Origin: Verrucomicrobiia bacterium
GTDB taxonomy: Bacteria; Verrucomicrobiota; Verrucomicrobiia; Limisphaerales; UBA8199
Assembly: GCA_035946615.1 (NCBI GenBank)
Contig: DASYZB010000086.1
Location: 1 to 51,172, forward strand
Reading direction: 5' to 3'
Length of the DNA: 51,172 bases
The notes below the pieces were generated by a model. It was not told where the DNA came from. It saw only the letters and a program-made list of their open reading frames with translations, and searched no databases. The position numbers were made by a program, and so were the translations under genes. This document shows, one piece after another, positions 25,971-33,197 of the stretch (position 1 is the stretch's first letter; the number at the start of each line of letters is the position of its first letter).

Positions 25971-26083
25971 TGCGGGTAGTTTGGTGGGCGTGGTCGTTCC
26001 GTGCGGCTCATGGCGGCCTTTCAAATTTCACGCGGAACCGCGCTATCCTGTGATTGCCGCGAGTCGCAGCGGGATTCCTGGTC

Positions 26084-26124
26084 AAAAAGAAAAGCGGCGA
26101 GAAGCTTGGAGAAACCTCGCCGCC
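26084..26124 (-). terminator. Rho-independent terminator of the Cys-rich protein gene
   Basis: On the minus strand an 8-bp perfect stem, CTCGCCGC (26101-26094 side) pairing with GCGGCGAG (26123-26116 side), encloses a 14-nt loop and is followed by TTTTCTTTTTG. It begins about 20 bp after the stop codon at 26144. This is the clearest intrinsic terminator in the window. Confidence 0.8.
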
Positions 26125-26143
26125 CTCTGGCCGAGCGTGTTCT

Positions 26144-26608
26144 TTACTTCTTTTCTTCCATGCCAGCCGTTGAACCACTGCCCGGCTTCGTCGCGCAGCA
26201 AAAGACCGAACTGCTGCCGCACTTTTCGCAGACATGCTTGACTTCATTTTTCCGCCCATGTTTGCCGGCTGCGATGACCTTGATAAAGGAGTCGCAGCCC
26301 GGGCAGAGATGTTTCTCGCCCACCGTCATGATTTTAATGTGTCCCTTTTCGGTGGTGACATTATGGATCATCACCGACTTGCACTTGGAACACACCATCG
26401 CGATGGTGTCACCGGGCTTGAGCGCCTCCGCCTCCGCCGTAGTCTTGATGCCCTGGAGCTTGAGCATGTGGGTTGCGCCCTTCATGTCGCTAATGTCATC
26501 CTGCGCCCGTGCCGCGTTGGGCAGTCCGACAGCAAGAGCCGCCGCCAGCGCCAGGCCATAGCATGGGCGCAGGCGGCCCTTCAGGTCCCTGATAGTCATT
26601 TTCTTCAT
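26144..26608 (-). CDS. Secreted Cys-rich protein with three CxxC pairs
   Basis: 154 residues from the ATG at 26608; a longer in-frame reading to 26938 adds about 110 residues that do not look like protein. A signal peptide (YGLALAAALAVGLPNAARA) is followed by GDTIAMVCSKCKSVM (Cys73/76), GEKHLCPGCDSFIKV (Cys102/105), VKHVCEKCGSSSVFCC (Cys127/130 and 137/138) and a Met/Gly/Ser tail. The arrangement is a zinc-ribbon or metal-trapping fold; I recognise no named family. It is followed by a strong terminator, so it is transcribed alone. A promoter-like motif of the block lies at 26937-26961, about 330 bp upstream. A periplasmic metal-binding role is inferred from the Cys pairs and the neighbours. 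Confidence 0.75.
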   Translation of the reverse strand: MKKMTIRDLKGRLRPCYGLALAAALAVGLPNAARAQDDISDMKGATHMLKLQGIKTTAEAEALKPGDTIAMVCSKCKSVMIHNVTTEKGHIKIMTVGEKHLCPGCDSFIKVIAAGKHGRKNEVKHVCEKCGSSSVFCCATKPGSGSTAGMEEKK

Positions 26609-27358
26609 GTTATTGTCTTTCGTTTGTTTTGTTTTGGTTTCGATTTCGATTCTCAGCGGATGTCCTATCACGAGGGGGGGGTGGTTCAATGCGCAACGAA
26701 AGTTGAGCGCGCCATAATGGCTGGCTTCGTGAGCGAACGCGAGACCCCTGAATAAGCATTCGCGCAAGGCGCCTTTCGGTGCCTTGAGTCCATGTTGGCT
26801 GCCACGGCGCAGCCAGAGCCGCCTTCCATCCGGACTGGTTGGAACCACTCGCGCGATGGGAATCACGACCGATTTGTCTGCCCACCTGCTTGGTATGATT
26901 CTCAAAGTGCTCGTCTTCATGTTTCGTTCTGTTTCCAATACGCCGCGACAGCGCGCATCCCTCAGAATTTCGGTTCGGTTCTAATAATAAGGCGCAGCGC
27001 CTGGGGTTTGACACGTTCGGACCAAGCCCTGGGAAGCAATTCGCGTTGCCGAAACAATAACTGATTAAGGGCTTCGGAATCCTCTGCCGCGCCCGGCCGT
27101 TTTCATCAACCCCCCTCTGCAAAAGACCCCGGCGCGGTTTAGGGCGCCAATTGATCAAATCATCGAGCGCGACGATCAATCCGTGGTTTCCGGTCTCCGT
27201 ATTAGGACGATATGGACCCGGGCGGGGAATGAGTTGGCCAATTCTTGCATAGCCTTTGGCAATCCGTGGGGAGTCAGGAGCAAGCCAAAAGCCGTTAATC
27301 AGCATTATTAGCGGGCGAAAAAACATAAAGCCGACAACACATTTAGACAATAATCACT
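26609..27358. other. Long divergent intergenic region with a promoter motif and hairpins
   Basis: About 750 bp without a convincing gene, between the Cys-rich protein (-) and the Met-rich HAF protein (+). It holds the copy-4 promoter motif (26937-26961) and, 17 bp after it, an ATG at 26920 opening a frame that runs into the Cys-rich gene; its predicted peptide lacks a signal and looks random, so it may be a leader or a decayed gene. Hairpins are seen at 26766-26787 (AAGGCGCC/GGTGCCTT) and about 26793-26815 (GGCTGCC/GCAGCC). Nothing is recognised from 27000 to 27358. Confidence 0.5.
26937..26961 (-). promoter_or_regulatory. ECF-type promoter-like motif, copy 4
   Basis: On the minus strand GGGAT (26961-26957), 14 bp, CGTATT (26942-26937), then GGAAACAGAACG. 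It points towards the Cys-rich secreted protein gene, with an ATG only 17 bp downstream but the real start about 330 bp away. Confidence 0.55.
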
Positions 27359-28948
27359 ATGCGCTTCGTAAACCAAATCGACCAAATCGCAGTCAGCCGC
27401 CCCGCCTCTCCTTTTCTGCGGTGGAACCTGGCAGCCGCGCTTGTTCTCTTCGGACTGTGCTGGCCGGCCCGCGGTCAGTTTTATGCCGTGACCGACCTCG
27501 GCACTCTTGGCGGCGCCAACGGCATGGCCTACGGCATCAACAATCATGAGCAAATTGTGGGAGCAATGCAGACCGGCTTGGGCGGCTATCACGCCTTCAT
27601 GTTCGATGGCGGCCGCATGGTGGATCTCGGCACGATGGGCGGGAGCAACAGTTGGGCTTATGGCGTTAACGACAGCGGTTGGATGGTCGGCGGGGCGCAG
27701 ATGGCTTCGACCAACATGCGCGCTTTCCTCTGCGCCAACGCGCTGATGAATCCCGCAATGATGGATTTGGGCGCCCTTGGCGGCAGCAATAGCGCCGCGT
27801 GGATGATCAACATGCGCGGGGATATTGTCGGTTGGGCACTGACGACCAACGGCAGCCAGCATGCGTTTTTCATGACCAATTTTGCGGCCGGCGACATGAT
27901 GGACCTGGGCACATCTGGCGGCACTAATTCGGCAGCGTATTGCATCAATAGCAACCGCATGGTGGTCGGGGGCGCGATGATGTCCAACGGCGTGATGGAG
28001 CCGATCATGTCCACCAATGCCCTATTCGGCAGTTCGAGCATGATGGCGATGGGAATGGGCAGCATGGGCGCATCGGGCGGCCAATCGTGGTACGTCAACG
28101 ACATGGGAGACACCGCCGGGCAGGCAATGATGTCCGGCGGCAACTTCCATGCCTTCGTCTCCAGCGGCGGAGGCATGATGGGGCAAACGGTGGTCGATCT
28201 CGGTACGCTGGGCGGGACGAACAGCGCAGCCTATTGCCTGAACAACGCGGGCACAGCCGTTGGGATGGCGCAACTGGCCGCAGGAATGCCGCACGCATTC
28301 ATGGTAACCAACGCTCTGGGAGGGATGGGCGGAATGGCTCGCATGACAGACTTGAACAACTTGATTCCAACCAACAGTGGCTGGGAACTGATGGTGGCGC
28401 GCGGCGTGAACGCGGCGGATCAAATTGTGGGCTGGGGAATGCGCGCCGGACACACGAATGCGTTTCTGCTCACGCCAGTGTCCGCTCCGGTCACGATGGT
28501 GGCGGGTCCGTCGCCGCGAGTCGTCGGGCCGGGAACTTCAGTTACACTCGGGATGCAGATGAGCGCCAGTGAACCGCTGACTTATCAATGGCTCCTAAAC
28601 GGGATGCCCATTGAGGGCGCCACCAACGCAACATGCACGCTTTCTGGCATGAGCCTGGCAAATGCCGGTCAGTACACCGTCACGGCGAAAAACGTCGTGG
28701 GCACCGTGGCCAACTCATCGGCCGCCGTCAGCATGTTCAGTATGCAGTTCACCGGTGTAACCTTGCGCCTGACGCTCGCGGCGCCTGCCGGAAGCCACTT
28801 CAGGATTGATTACTCCGACATGTTAGGCGGCGCCGTGAATTGGCTGGCGATGACCAACTTCACCGTGATGGGCTCGATGACCCAGGTGAGCGACACGCCT
28901 CCCCAGGGTTTGCGCGCTCGATTCTATCGGGCGGTGATGGTTCCATGA
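27359..28948 (+). CDS. Secreted HAF-repeat plus Ig-like protein, exceptionally rich in methionine
   Basis: 529 residues with a signal peptide (hydrophobic LAAALVLFGLCWPARG). Residues about 41-375 are HAF repeats: DLGTLGG, DLGTMGG, DLGALGG, DLGTSGG and again DLGTLGG, each followed by a short N-rich turn and a HAF or AFM strand (YHAFMFDGG, QHAFFMTN, FHAFVSSGG, PHAFMVTN). Residues about 380-460 form an Ig-like domain (TYQWLLNGMPIEGATNATC, then NAGQYTVTAKN), and the tail ends RARFYRAVMVP. By my count about 52 of 529 residues are Met, around 10 percent, spread through both domain types and often doubled (MM). HAF repeats are extracellular beta-propeller-like units of unknown role. The gene is divergent from the metal block. 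Confidence 0.88.
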   Translation: MRFVNQIDQIAVSRPASPFLRWNLAAALVLFGLCWPARGQFYAVTDLGTLGGANGMAYGINNHEQIVGAMQTGLGGYHAFMFDGGRMVDLGTMGGSNSWAYGVNDSGWMVGGAQMASTNMRAFLCANALMNPAMMDLGALGGSNSAAWMINMRGDIVGWALTTNGSQHAFFMTNFAAGDMMDLGTSGGTNSAAYCINSNRMVVGGAMMSNGVMEPIMSTNALFGSSSMMAMGMGSMGASGGQSWYVNDMGDTAGQAMMSGGNFHAFVSSGGGMMGQTVVDLGTLGGTNSAAYCLNNAGTAVGMAQLAAGMPHAFMVTNALGGMGGMARMTDLNNLIPTNSGWELMVARGVNAADQIVGWGMRAGHTNAFLLTPVSAPVTMVAGPSPRVVGPGTSVTLGMQMSASEPLTYQWLLNGMPIEGATNATCTLSGMSLANAGQYTVTAKNVVGTVANSSAAVSMFSMQFTGVTLRLTLAAPAGSHFRIDYSDMLGGAVNWLAMTNFTVMGSMTQVSDTPPQGLRARFYRAVMVP

Positions 28949-29028
28949 ACCTGGAGGCCGGTCTCTCTGGCCCATGTGCCTGAATCGAAGCTCCCAATAA
29001 AGCACCATAAATCATTAGCAATCCGTCT

Positions 29029-29895
29029 TTAGGGCGCTGCCTTTGGCGCGGATGGGAGCTGTGGTCCCAAAACCAGCCTGCCCCTGGCTGAATCAATCGT
29101 GACGGTCTCAAATTGACTAAGCAGGCCATTCCCCACAAGTCCGGCCTCGCCCTCAAAAATTGGGTTGGCGTGCAAACCCGTTTCCACATCGCCCAGAATT
29201 TCCGCACCAATTTTTACAGCCGTCCTTGTCTGCGGAATTCCCAGCTCTGCCAATCCCACCGCCACCTTGCGGCTGCAATCCTTTGGGCTGACGTCTCGAG
29301 TAACCCACTGCAAGGGCGTGGCGCACCCGGTATCCACCCGAAACCACCGGGCCCTTTTCCCGCCGACGCTCGCCTTGACTCTGATTCCGCAGCGCCGCGC
29401 GTCCAACGGCACAACGTCACCCGCGGTCGCCGTGCCGGAAGCAAGTAACCGGACCTTCGATTCGCGAAAATCGATCTGCACTGCTCTGTCTTTAAAGAAC
29501 CCCGCCCCAATCAAACCATCCACTCGGCGCGCGCATGAGCGGCTCAGCTTCCCCAAATCAAGAGCCAGCAGGCGGTTTGGCAGGGTCACCTCGTTGGCTT
29601 TGGCCCAGCGCGTCCCGGTCCAGAACCCATCCATCGAAACCCCGACCCCGCGCACCTCGGCTCGCTGGCCGAGCGGGAGACCCAGTTCCTTCGCGGTCTG
29701 CAGATTCACCACGCTCGCCTCCGCCCCGCTATCGAGCAGGAAATTCAATACCCTCCCGGATTCCGGGACCTGGACTTTCACCCAAAGCAAGCCTTCGCGG
29801 AACTCAAACGGGAATTCGCCTCTCGGCACCACATCAGCGTGACCTTGAATCAGCCAACTCGAGCACAATAAGCCGCAAAACAGCATCCGCCGCAT
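29029..29895 (-). CDS. Secreted retropepsin-like aspartic protease
   Basis: 288 residues with a signal peptide (MLFCGLLCSSWLIQGHA); the ATG at 29886 is an alternative start. The first half has the classic clan AA motif FLLDSGAEASVVN, followed by a helix (AKELGLPLG) and a strand that ends in a GLIGAGFF-like turn. The second half has a second Asp motif, RVDTGCATPLQW, and ends VGNGLLSQFETVTID-like, a pseudo-repeat of the first half. So one chain carries two DSG/DTG lobes, as in a single-chain pepsin-like layout made of bacterial retropepsin units. It probably acts in the periplasm; substrate unknown. It converges on the Met-rich HAF gene. Confidence 0.78.
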   Translation of the reverse strand: MRRMLFCGLLCSSWLIQGHADVVPRGEFPFEFREGLLWVKVQVPESGRVLNFLLDSGAEASVVNLQTAKELGLPLGQRAEVRGVGVSMDGFWTGTRWAKANEVTLPNRLLALDLGKLSRSCARRVDGLIGAGFFKDRAVQIDFRESKVRLLASGTATAGDVVPLDARRCGIRVKASVGGKRARWFRVDTGCATPLQWVTRDVSPKDCSRKVAVGLAELGIPQTRTAVKIGAEILGDVETGLHANPIFEGEAGLVGNGLLSQFETVTIDSARGRLVLGPQLPSAPKAAP

Positions 29896-30237
29896 TGCCG
29901 CCTTTCGGCAAAATCAATGCCATAAACGCCGCGAGGCGCTTTATATTGCGCATCAGTGACTTAGCTGACTTCCGAACCCTCTGGGAACACCGAATGATTG
30001 TTTCGTTGTGGCCACGCGGGTTAAAAAGCTCCATGCGAACGCGGACAAAGTTTGCTGGAAACGTCGGAACCAACGAAGGCAATTCAGCGGCTGCATCGGC
30101 CCGCAGCCGACAAGATTATCCCTGAACGGCGACTGGCGTGGTCGCCAGAACTCGTGCATTGCCACGATACTCGACCGTGGCTGGTGTCTGGCCGATGATT
30201 CCGCATTGCGCAAAAATGAGCGCCAAAATGAACACAG
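29896..30237. other. Intergenic stretch, no gene seen
   Basis: About 340 bp between the aspartic protease start and the NifS remnant. Open frames here give random-looking peptides without start signals or known motifs. I see no tRNA and no strong promoter. Confidence 0.4.
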
Positions 30238-30351
30238 CTTTGCCTCAAACCGATGGGCGCGCCGGAAGCCATCGGCCTGGGCGCGGTGCGCTTCAGCCTG
30301 GGAAGATGGACCACCACAGAAGAACTGGACCATGTTCTCGGCCTTCTCCCG
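30238..30351 (+). pseudogene. 3' fragment of a cysteine desulfurase (NifS/IscS family)
   Basis: The plus frame from about 30241 reads LKPMGAPEAIGLGAVRFSLG and then RWTTTEELDHVLGLLP. The RFSLG-x-TT-EE segment and the closing hydrophobic helix are the C-terminal end of NifS/IscS-like cysteine desulfurases. A TGA stands directly upstream in frame, and the PLP-lysine and catalytic Cys regions are absent. The homology stops at 30351, where a transglutaminase frame begins three bases later in another frame, so this is a deletion junction. Confidence 0.55.
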
Positions 30352-30353
30352 CG

Positions 30354-30899
30354 AACGAAACCTTCACGGCTATCGCACAGCAAGTCACACGAGGCAAAAC
30401 GACGGACCTGGCCCGCGCTCGCGCGCTCTACGACCACGTCATCGAAAAGGTGCGCTATGCCCGGTACGGCTCGGGTTGGGGCGTCGGTGACGCGGTGTAT
30501 GCCTGCAATGCACATTCGGGCAATTGCTCGGATTTCCATGCCTACTTCATCGCGCTGGCGCGCTCCATCGGCATCCCGGCCCGCTTCGCCATTGGCGCAG
30601 CCATTCCTTCCGAGCGCAATGACGGCGGCATTGATGGCTACCACTGTTGGGCTGAGTTCTTCGCCGACGGCAAATGGGAGCCCGTGGACATCAGCGAAGC
30701 GAACAAAAACTCCAGCCTGGCGAATTATTACTTCGGCCATCACCCGGCGAACCGGTTCGAGTTGAGCAAGGGCCGCGACTTGGTCGTGGAACCCGGACCT
30801 GCCTCCGGCCTAATCAATTTCCTCGCCTACCCGGTCCTCGAGGTGGATGGCAAGGCGGTCCAGGTGCAGACGGAGTTCCTTTTTCGACGTCATCGCTAA
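30354..30899 (+). pseudogene. 5'-truncated transglutaminase-like protein gene
   Basis: The frame is recognisable from about 30354 (NETFTAIAQQVTRGKTTDLA) to the stop at 30899. The catalytic triad is complete: Cys in HSGNCSDFHAYFIALARSIG, His in GYHCWAEFF and Asp in EPVDISEANK, followed by the usual ANYYFGHHPANRFELSKGRD. Homologous secreted proteins have a signal peptide and about 100 more residues before this point; here these are replaced by an out-of-frame NifS end. The frame is open back to 30138, so a truncated product could be made, but without a signal. I call it a remnant; a working cytoplasmic domain is possible. Confidence 0.6.
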
Positions 30900-30984
30900 G
30901 AAACCAATCGGGTTTCATTCGAGCGCCGGAGCCGGCGCCCGTTTCGGCGCGCACGGGGGGTTATTTCGGGGACGGGTCCGCCCG

Positions 30985-32451
30985 CTACCAGCCCCCGCCC
31001 AGCGCCTGGTAGAGTTGAACAATGACAATAAGCTGGTTGCGTCGAGTTTGGGCGAGGGCGTTTTCTGCGGGAAAAAGCTGCTGCTGCGCTTCGAGCACCT
31101 CGTAGTAATTGGCTTTGCCAGCGAGGTAGCGCCGGGTCGAGACCTCGACCGCTTTGCGATAGGCCGCCACCGCTCGCTCCTGCGCAGTACGGACCGCCTC
31201 AAGTTTCTGCCGCGTGATGAGCGCGTCAACGACCTCCCGCAAGGCATTCAAAGCCGTCTGTTGGTATTGGAGTTTGGCTTGTTCCCACGCGGCTTCGGAC
31301 TGGCGATATTGGCCGTAGAGCCGGCCTCCCTGAAAGAGCGGGCCGGTGACGTTGGCCCCGATGGACCACAGGTTCGCCCCAGGCGAGGTGATGGCCGAGA
31401 GGTCCATCGAGACGCCCCCGTAAAGCGCGGTCAGTCCGATCTTCGGCAGAAAGTCTCCCAGCGCGACTCCCACCTGCGCGTTGGCCGAGCGCGCAAGCTG
31501 CTCGGCCTGGCGCAGGTCGGGCCGGCGTTCGAGCAATTCGGAGGGGAGGCCGGCGGGAACCTCAGGCGGCATGGCTTGTTGAAGCAACGTTTTGTTACGA
31601 GGGATGGGGCCGGGGTTCCTGCCCAGCAGGATGCTGATTTGGTCCTCCTTGAGGGCGATCTGGCGCTCGAGCTCGGGCGCCGCTGCCGTCGCGGTTGCGA
31701 GCGCCGCCTCGGCGCGCCAGGTCTCAAGCTCCGAGGCGGCCCCCGCGCCCAGCCGGTTGCTGAAAACCTCGAGGGTTTCGCCAAACGAGTTGGTGGCCCG
31801 CCGCGCGATTCCGAGTTGTTCGTCTAATTCCAGCAGTTCAAAGTAGGCTTGGGCCACTTGGCTGATCAGCGAGAGGGCCACACCGCGCCGCGCTTCCTCG
31901 CTGGCGAAGTATTGCGCGCGGGCCGACTCATTCAAGCGGCGGATGCGGCCCCACAGGTCCACTTCCCAGGAGGCGTTGAACAGCGCCAGGAACGATTCCT
32001 TGGGCAGCGCCGCGCCGCTGACAACTCCCATCGGAAAGGGCGAGCCAAGGAATGAATTTCGGCCGCGGGCCGCTTCGCCGTCGTAACCAATCTGCGGGAG
32101 GAACTGGGCGCGCGCCTCCATGGCCAGGGCGCGGGACTGTTCCACGCGGCTAACGGCCAGACGCAGGTCGTAATTGTTGGTCAGGGCAATCTGCACCAGA
32201 TTCGTCAGAGTTTGGTCCTTGAAAACGCCCCACCACGGCAGGTCCGCAAGCGAATTGGCCGAGTTAGTCTCCGGGGCCCCTCGAAATTGAGCCGGGGCGG
32301 CGATGGCGGGCCGCTTGTAATTTGGCCCGATGGCGCAGCCCGAGAGGCCGAGAGCCAGACCCGAGATGCCTAGAAGCAGGGAAGCGGTTCGGGCTGCGCA
32401 AAACAGGTGATGGCCGTGCTGCGATTGGGAGTTGATGGTTGCTGGTTTCAT
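30985..32451 (-). CDS. NodT/OprM-type outer-membrane efflux lipoprotein
   Basis: 488 residues from the ATG at 32451. The lipoprotein signal is clear (GISGLALGLSGC), followed by the family opening AIGPNYKRPAIAAPAQFR and WWGVFKDQTLTNLVQIAL. Two TolC-type halves follow, ending in the YRQSEAAWEQAKLQYQQTALNALREV helix. It forms the outer-membrane duct of a tripartite exporter. The ATG overlaps the ABC ATPase stop by 4 bp (ATGA), so it is the last gene of a tightly coupled set: adaptor, permease, ATPase, channel. Combining a DevBCA-like ABC exporter with its own channel in one operon makes a complete exporter. Confidence 0.88.
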   Translation of the reverse strand: MKPATINSQSQHGHHLFCAARTASLLLGISGLALGLSGCAIGPNYKRPAIAAPAQFRGAPETNSANSLADLPWWGVFKDQTLTNLVQIALTNNYDLRLAVSRVEQSRALAMEARAQFLPQIGYDGEAARGRNSFLGSPFPMGVVSGAALPKESFLALFNASWEVDLWGRIRRLNESARAQYFASEEARRGVALSLISQVAQAYFELLELDEQLGIARRATNSFGETLEVFSNRLGAGAASELETWRAEAALATATAAAPELERQIALKEDQISILLGRNPGPIPRNKTLLQQAMPPEVPAGLPSELLERRPDLRQAEQLARSANAQVGVALGDFLPKIGLTALYGGVSMDLSAITSPGANLWSIGANVTGPLFQGGRLYGQYRQSEAAWEQAKLQYQQTALNALREVVDALITRQKLEAVRTAQERAVAAYRKAVEVSTRRYLAGKANYYEVLEAQQQLFPAENALAQTRRNQLIVIVQLYQALGGGW

Positions 32452-33197
32452 GCCCTGGGATTGTCATGGCGGCCTGGCATCGATGGCGGTTTCTGCCCGG
32501 GCCGCACTCGGCCATCCTCCATTTCGACGATGCGGTCAAACACCTCGAGGGCGCGCTGATCATGCGTGACGACGATGGCCCCGGCCCCGCGTTCGTGTGC
32601 CACTTTGCGGAACAATTCCATCACCTGCCGTCCGCGGGCGCCGTCCAGCGCGGCGGTCGGCTCGTCGGCGAGAATGAGGCTCGGCTCGTTGGCGAGCGCG
32701 CGGGCCACCGCCACGCGCTGTTGCTGCCCGCCGGAAAGCGCGTCGGGCAGGTTGGTGGCGCGGTCTGCCACGCCCAGGTATTCCAGCAACTCCATCGAGC
32801 GGCGGCGCGCCGCGCGCGGCGGCACGTCGTTGATCTCGAGGGCCACCTGCACGTTTTGCACCGCGTTCAAAAACGGAATCAGATTCGCCTTCTGAAAAAC
32901 AAAGCCAAGATGCTTTCGCCGGAATGCAGCCAGGTTGACCAAAGCGCGCGGGCCGTCCATCACCCGCTCACCGGCCATGGTGATGCGTCCGGCGGTGGGC
33001 GGATTGATGAGGCCCAGCGCGGTGAGCAACGTCGTTTTCCCCGCGCCGCTCGGTCCCAGCAACGCGACCACTTCCCCGCGCGCGACCTGCAGCGACACTT
33101 CTTTCATCGCCACGACCTCGGTGTTGCCGCTGCCGTAAACCTTGGTCAAGCCGGCGGCCTCCAGCGCGGCGGCAGACTGGTTGGCGCGCGCGTTCAT
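32448..33197 (-). CDS. ABC transporter ATP-binding protein (DevA/MacB/LolD type)
   Basis: 249 residues from the ATG at 33197, which overlaps the permease stop by 4 bp (ATGA); an ATG at 33236 is deeper inside the permease gene. Walker A (GPSGAGKTTLL, about residues 48-58), the Q-loop in GFVFQKANLIPF, the signature LSGGQQQRVAVARAL, Walker B with LILADEPTAALD and the switch His in IVVTHDQRAL are all intact. The sequence is of the LolD/MacB/DevA branch that works with FtsX-like permeases. It powers export with the permease and adaptor encoded just upstream. Confidence 0.92.
   Translation of the reverse strand: MNARANQSAAALEAAGLTKVYGSGNTEVVAMKEVSLQVARGEVVALLGPSGAGKTTLLTALGLINPPTAGRITMAGERVMDGPRALVNLAAFRRKHLGFVFQKANLIPFLNAVQNVQVALEINDVPPRAARRRSMELLEYLGVADRATNLPDALSGGQQQRVAVARALANEPSLILADEPTAALDGARGRQVMELFRKVAHERGAGAIVVTHDQRALEVFDRIVEMEDGRVRPGQKPPSMPGRHDNPRA

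Noticed and set aside
27190-27210. CGTATTAGGACG on the plus strand as a possible fifth ECF motif ahead of the Met-rich gene
   Set aside because: No GGGAT or GGGAA lies 14-15 bp upstream, and the site is 150 bp from the start codon, so the Met-rich gene cannot be claimed for the regulon on this basis.
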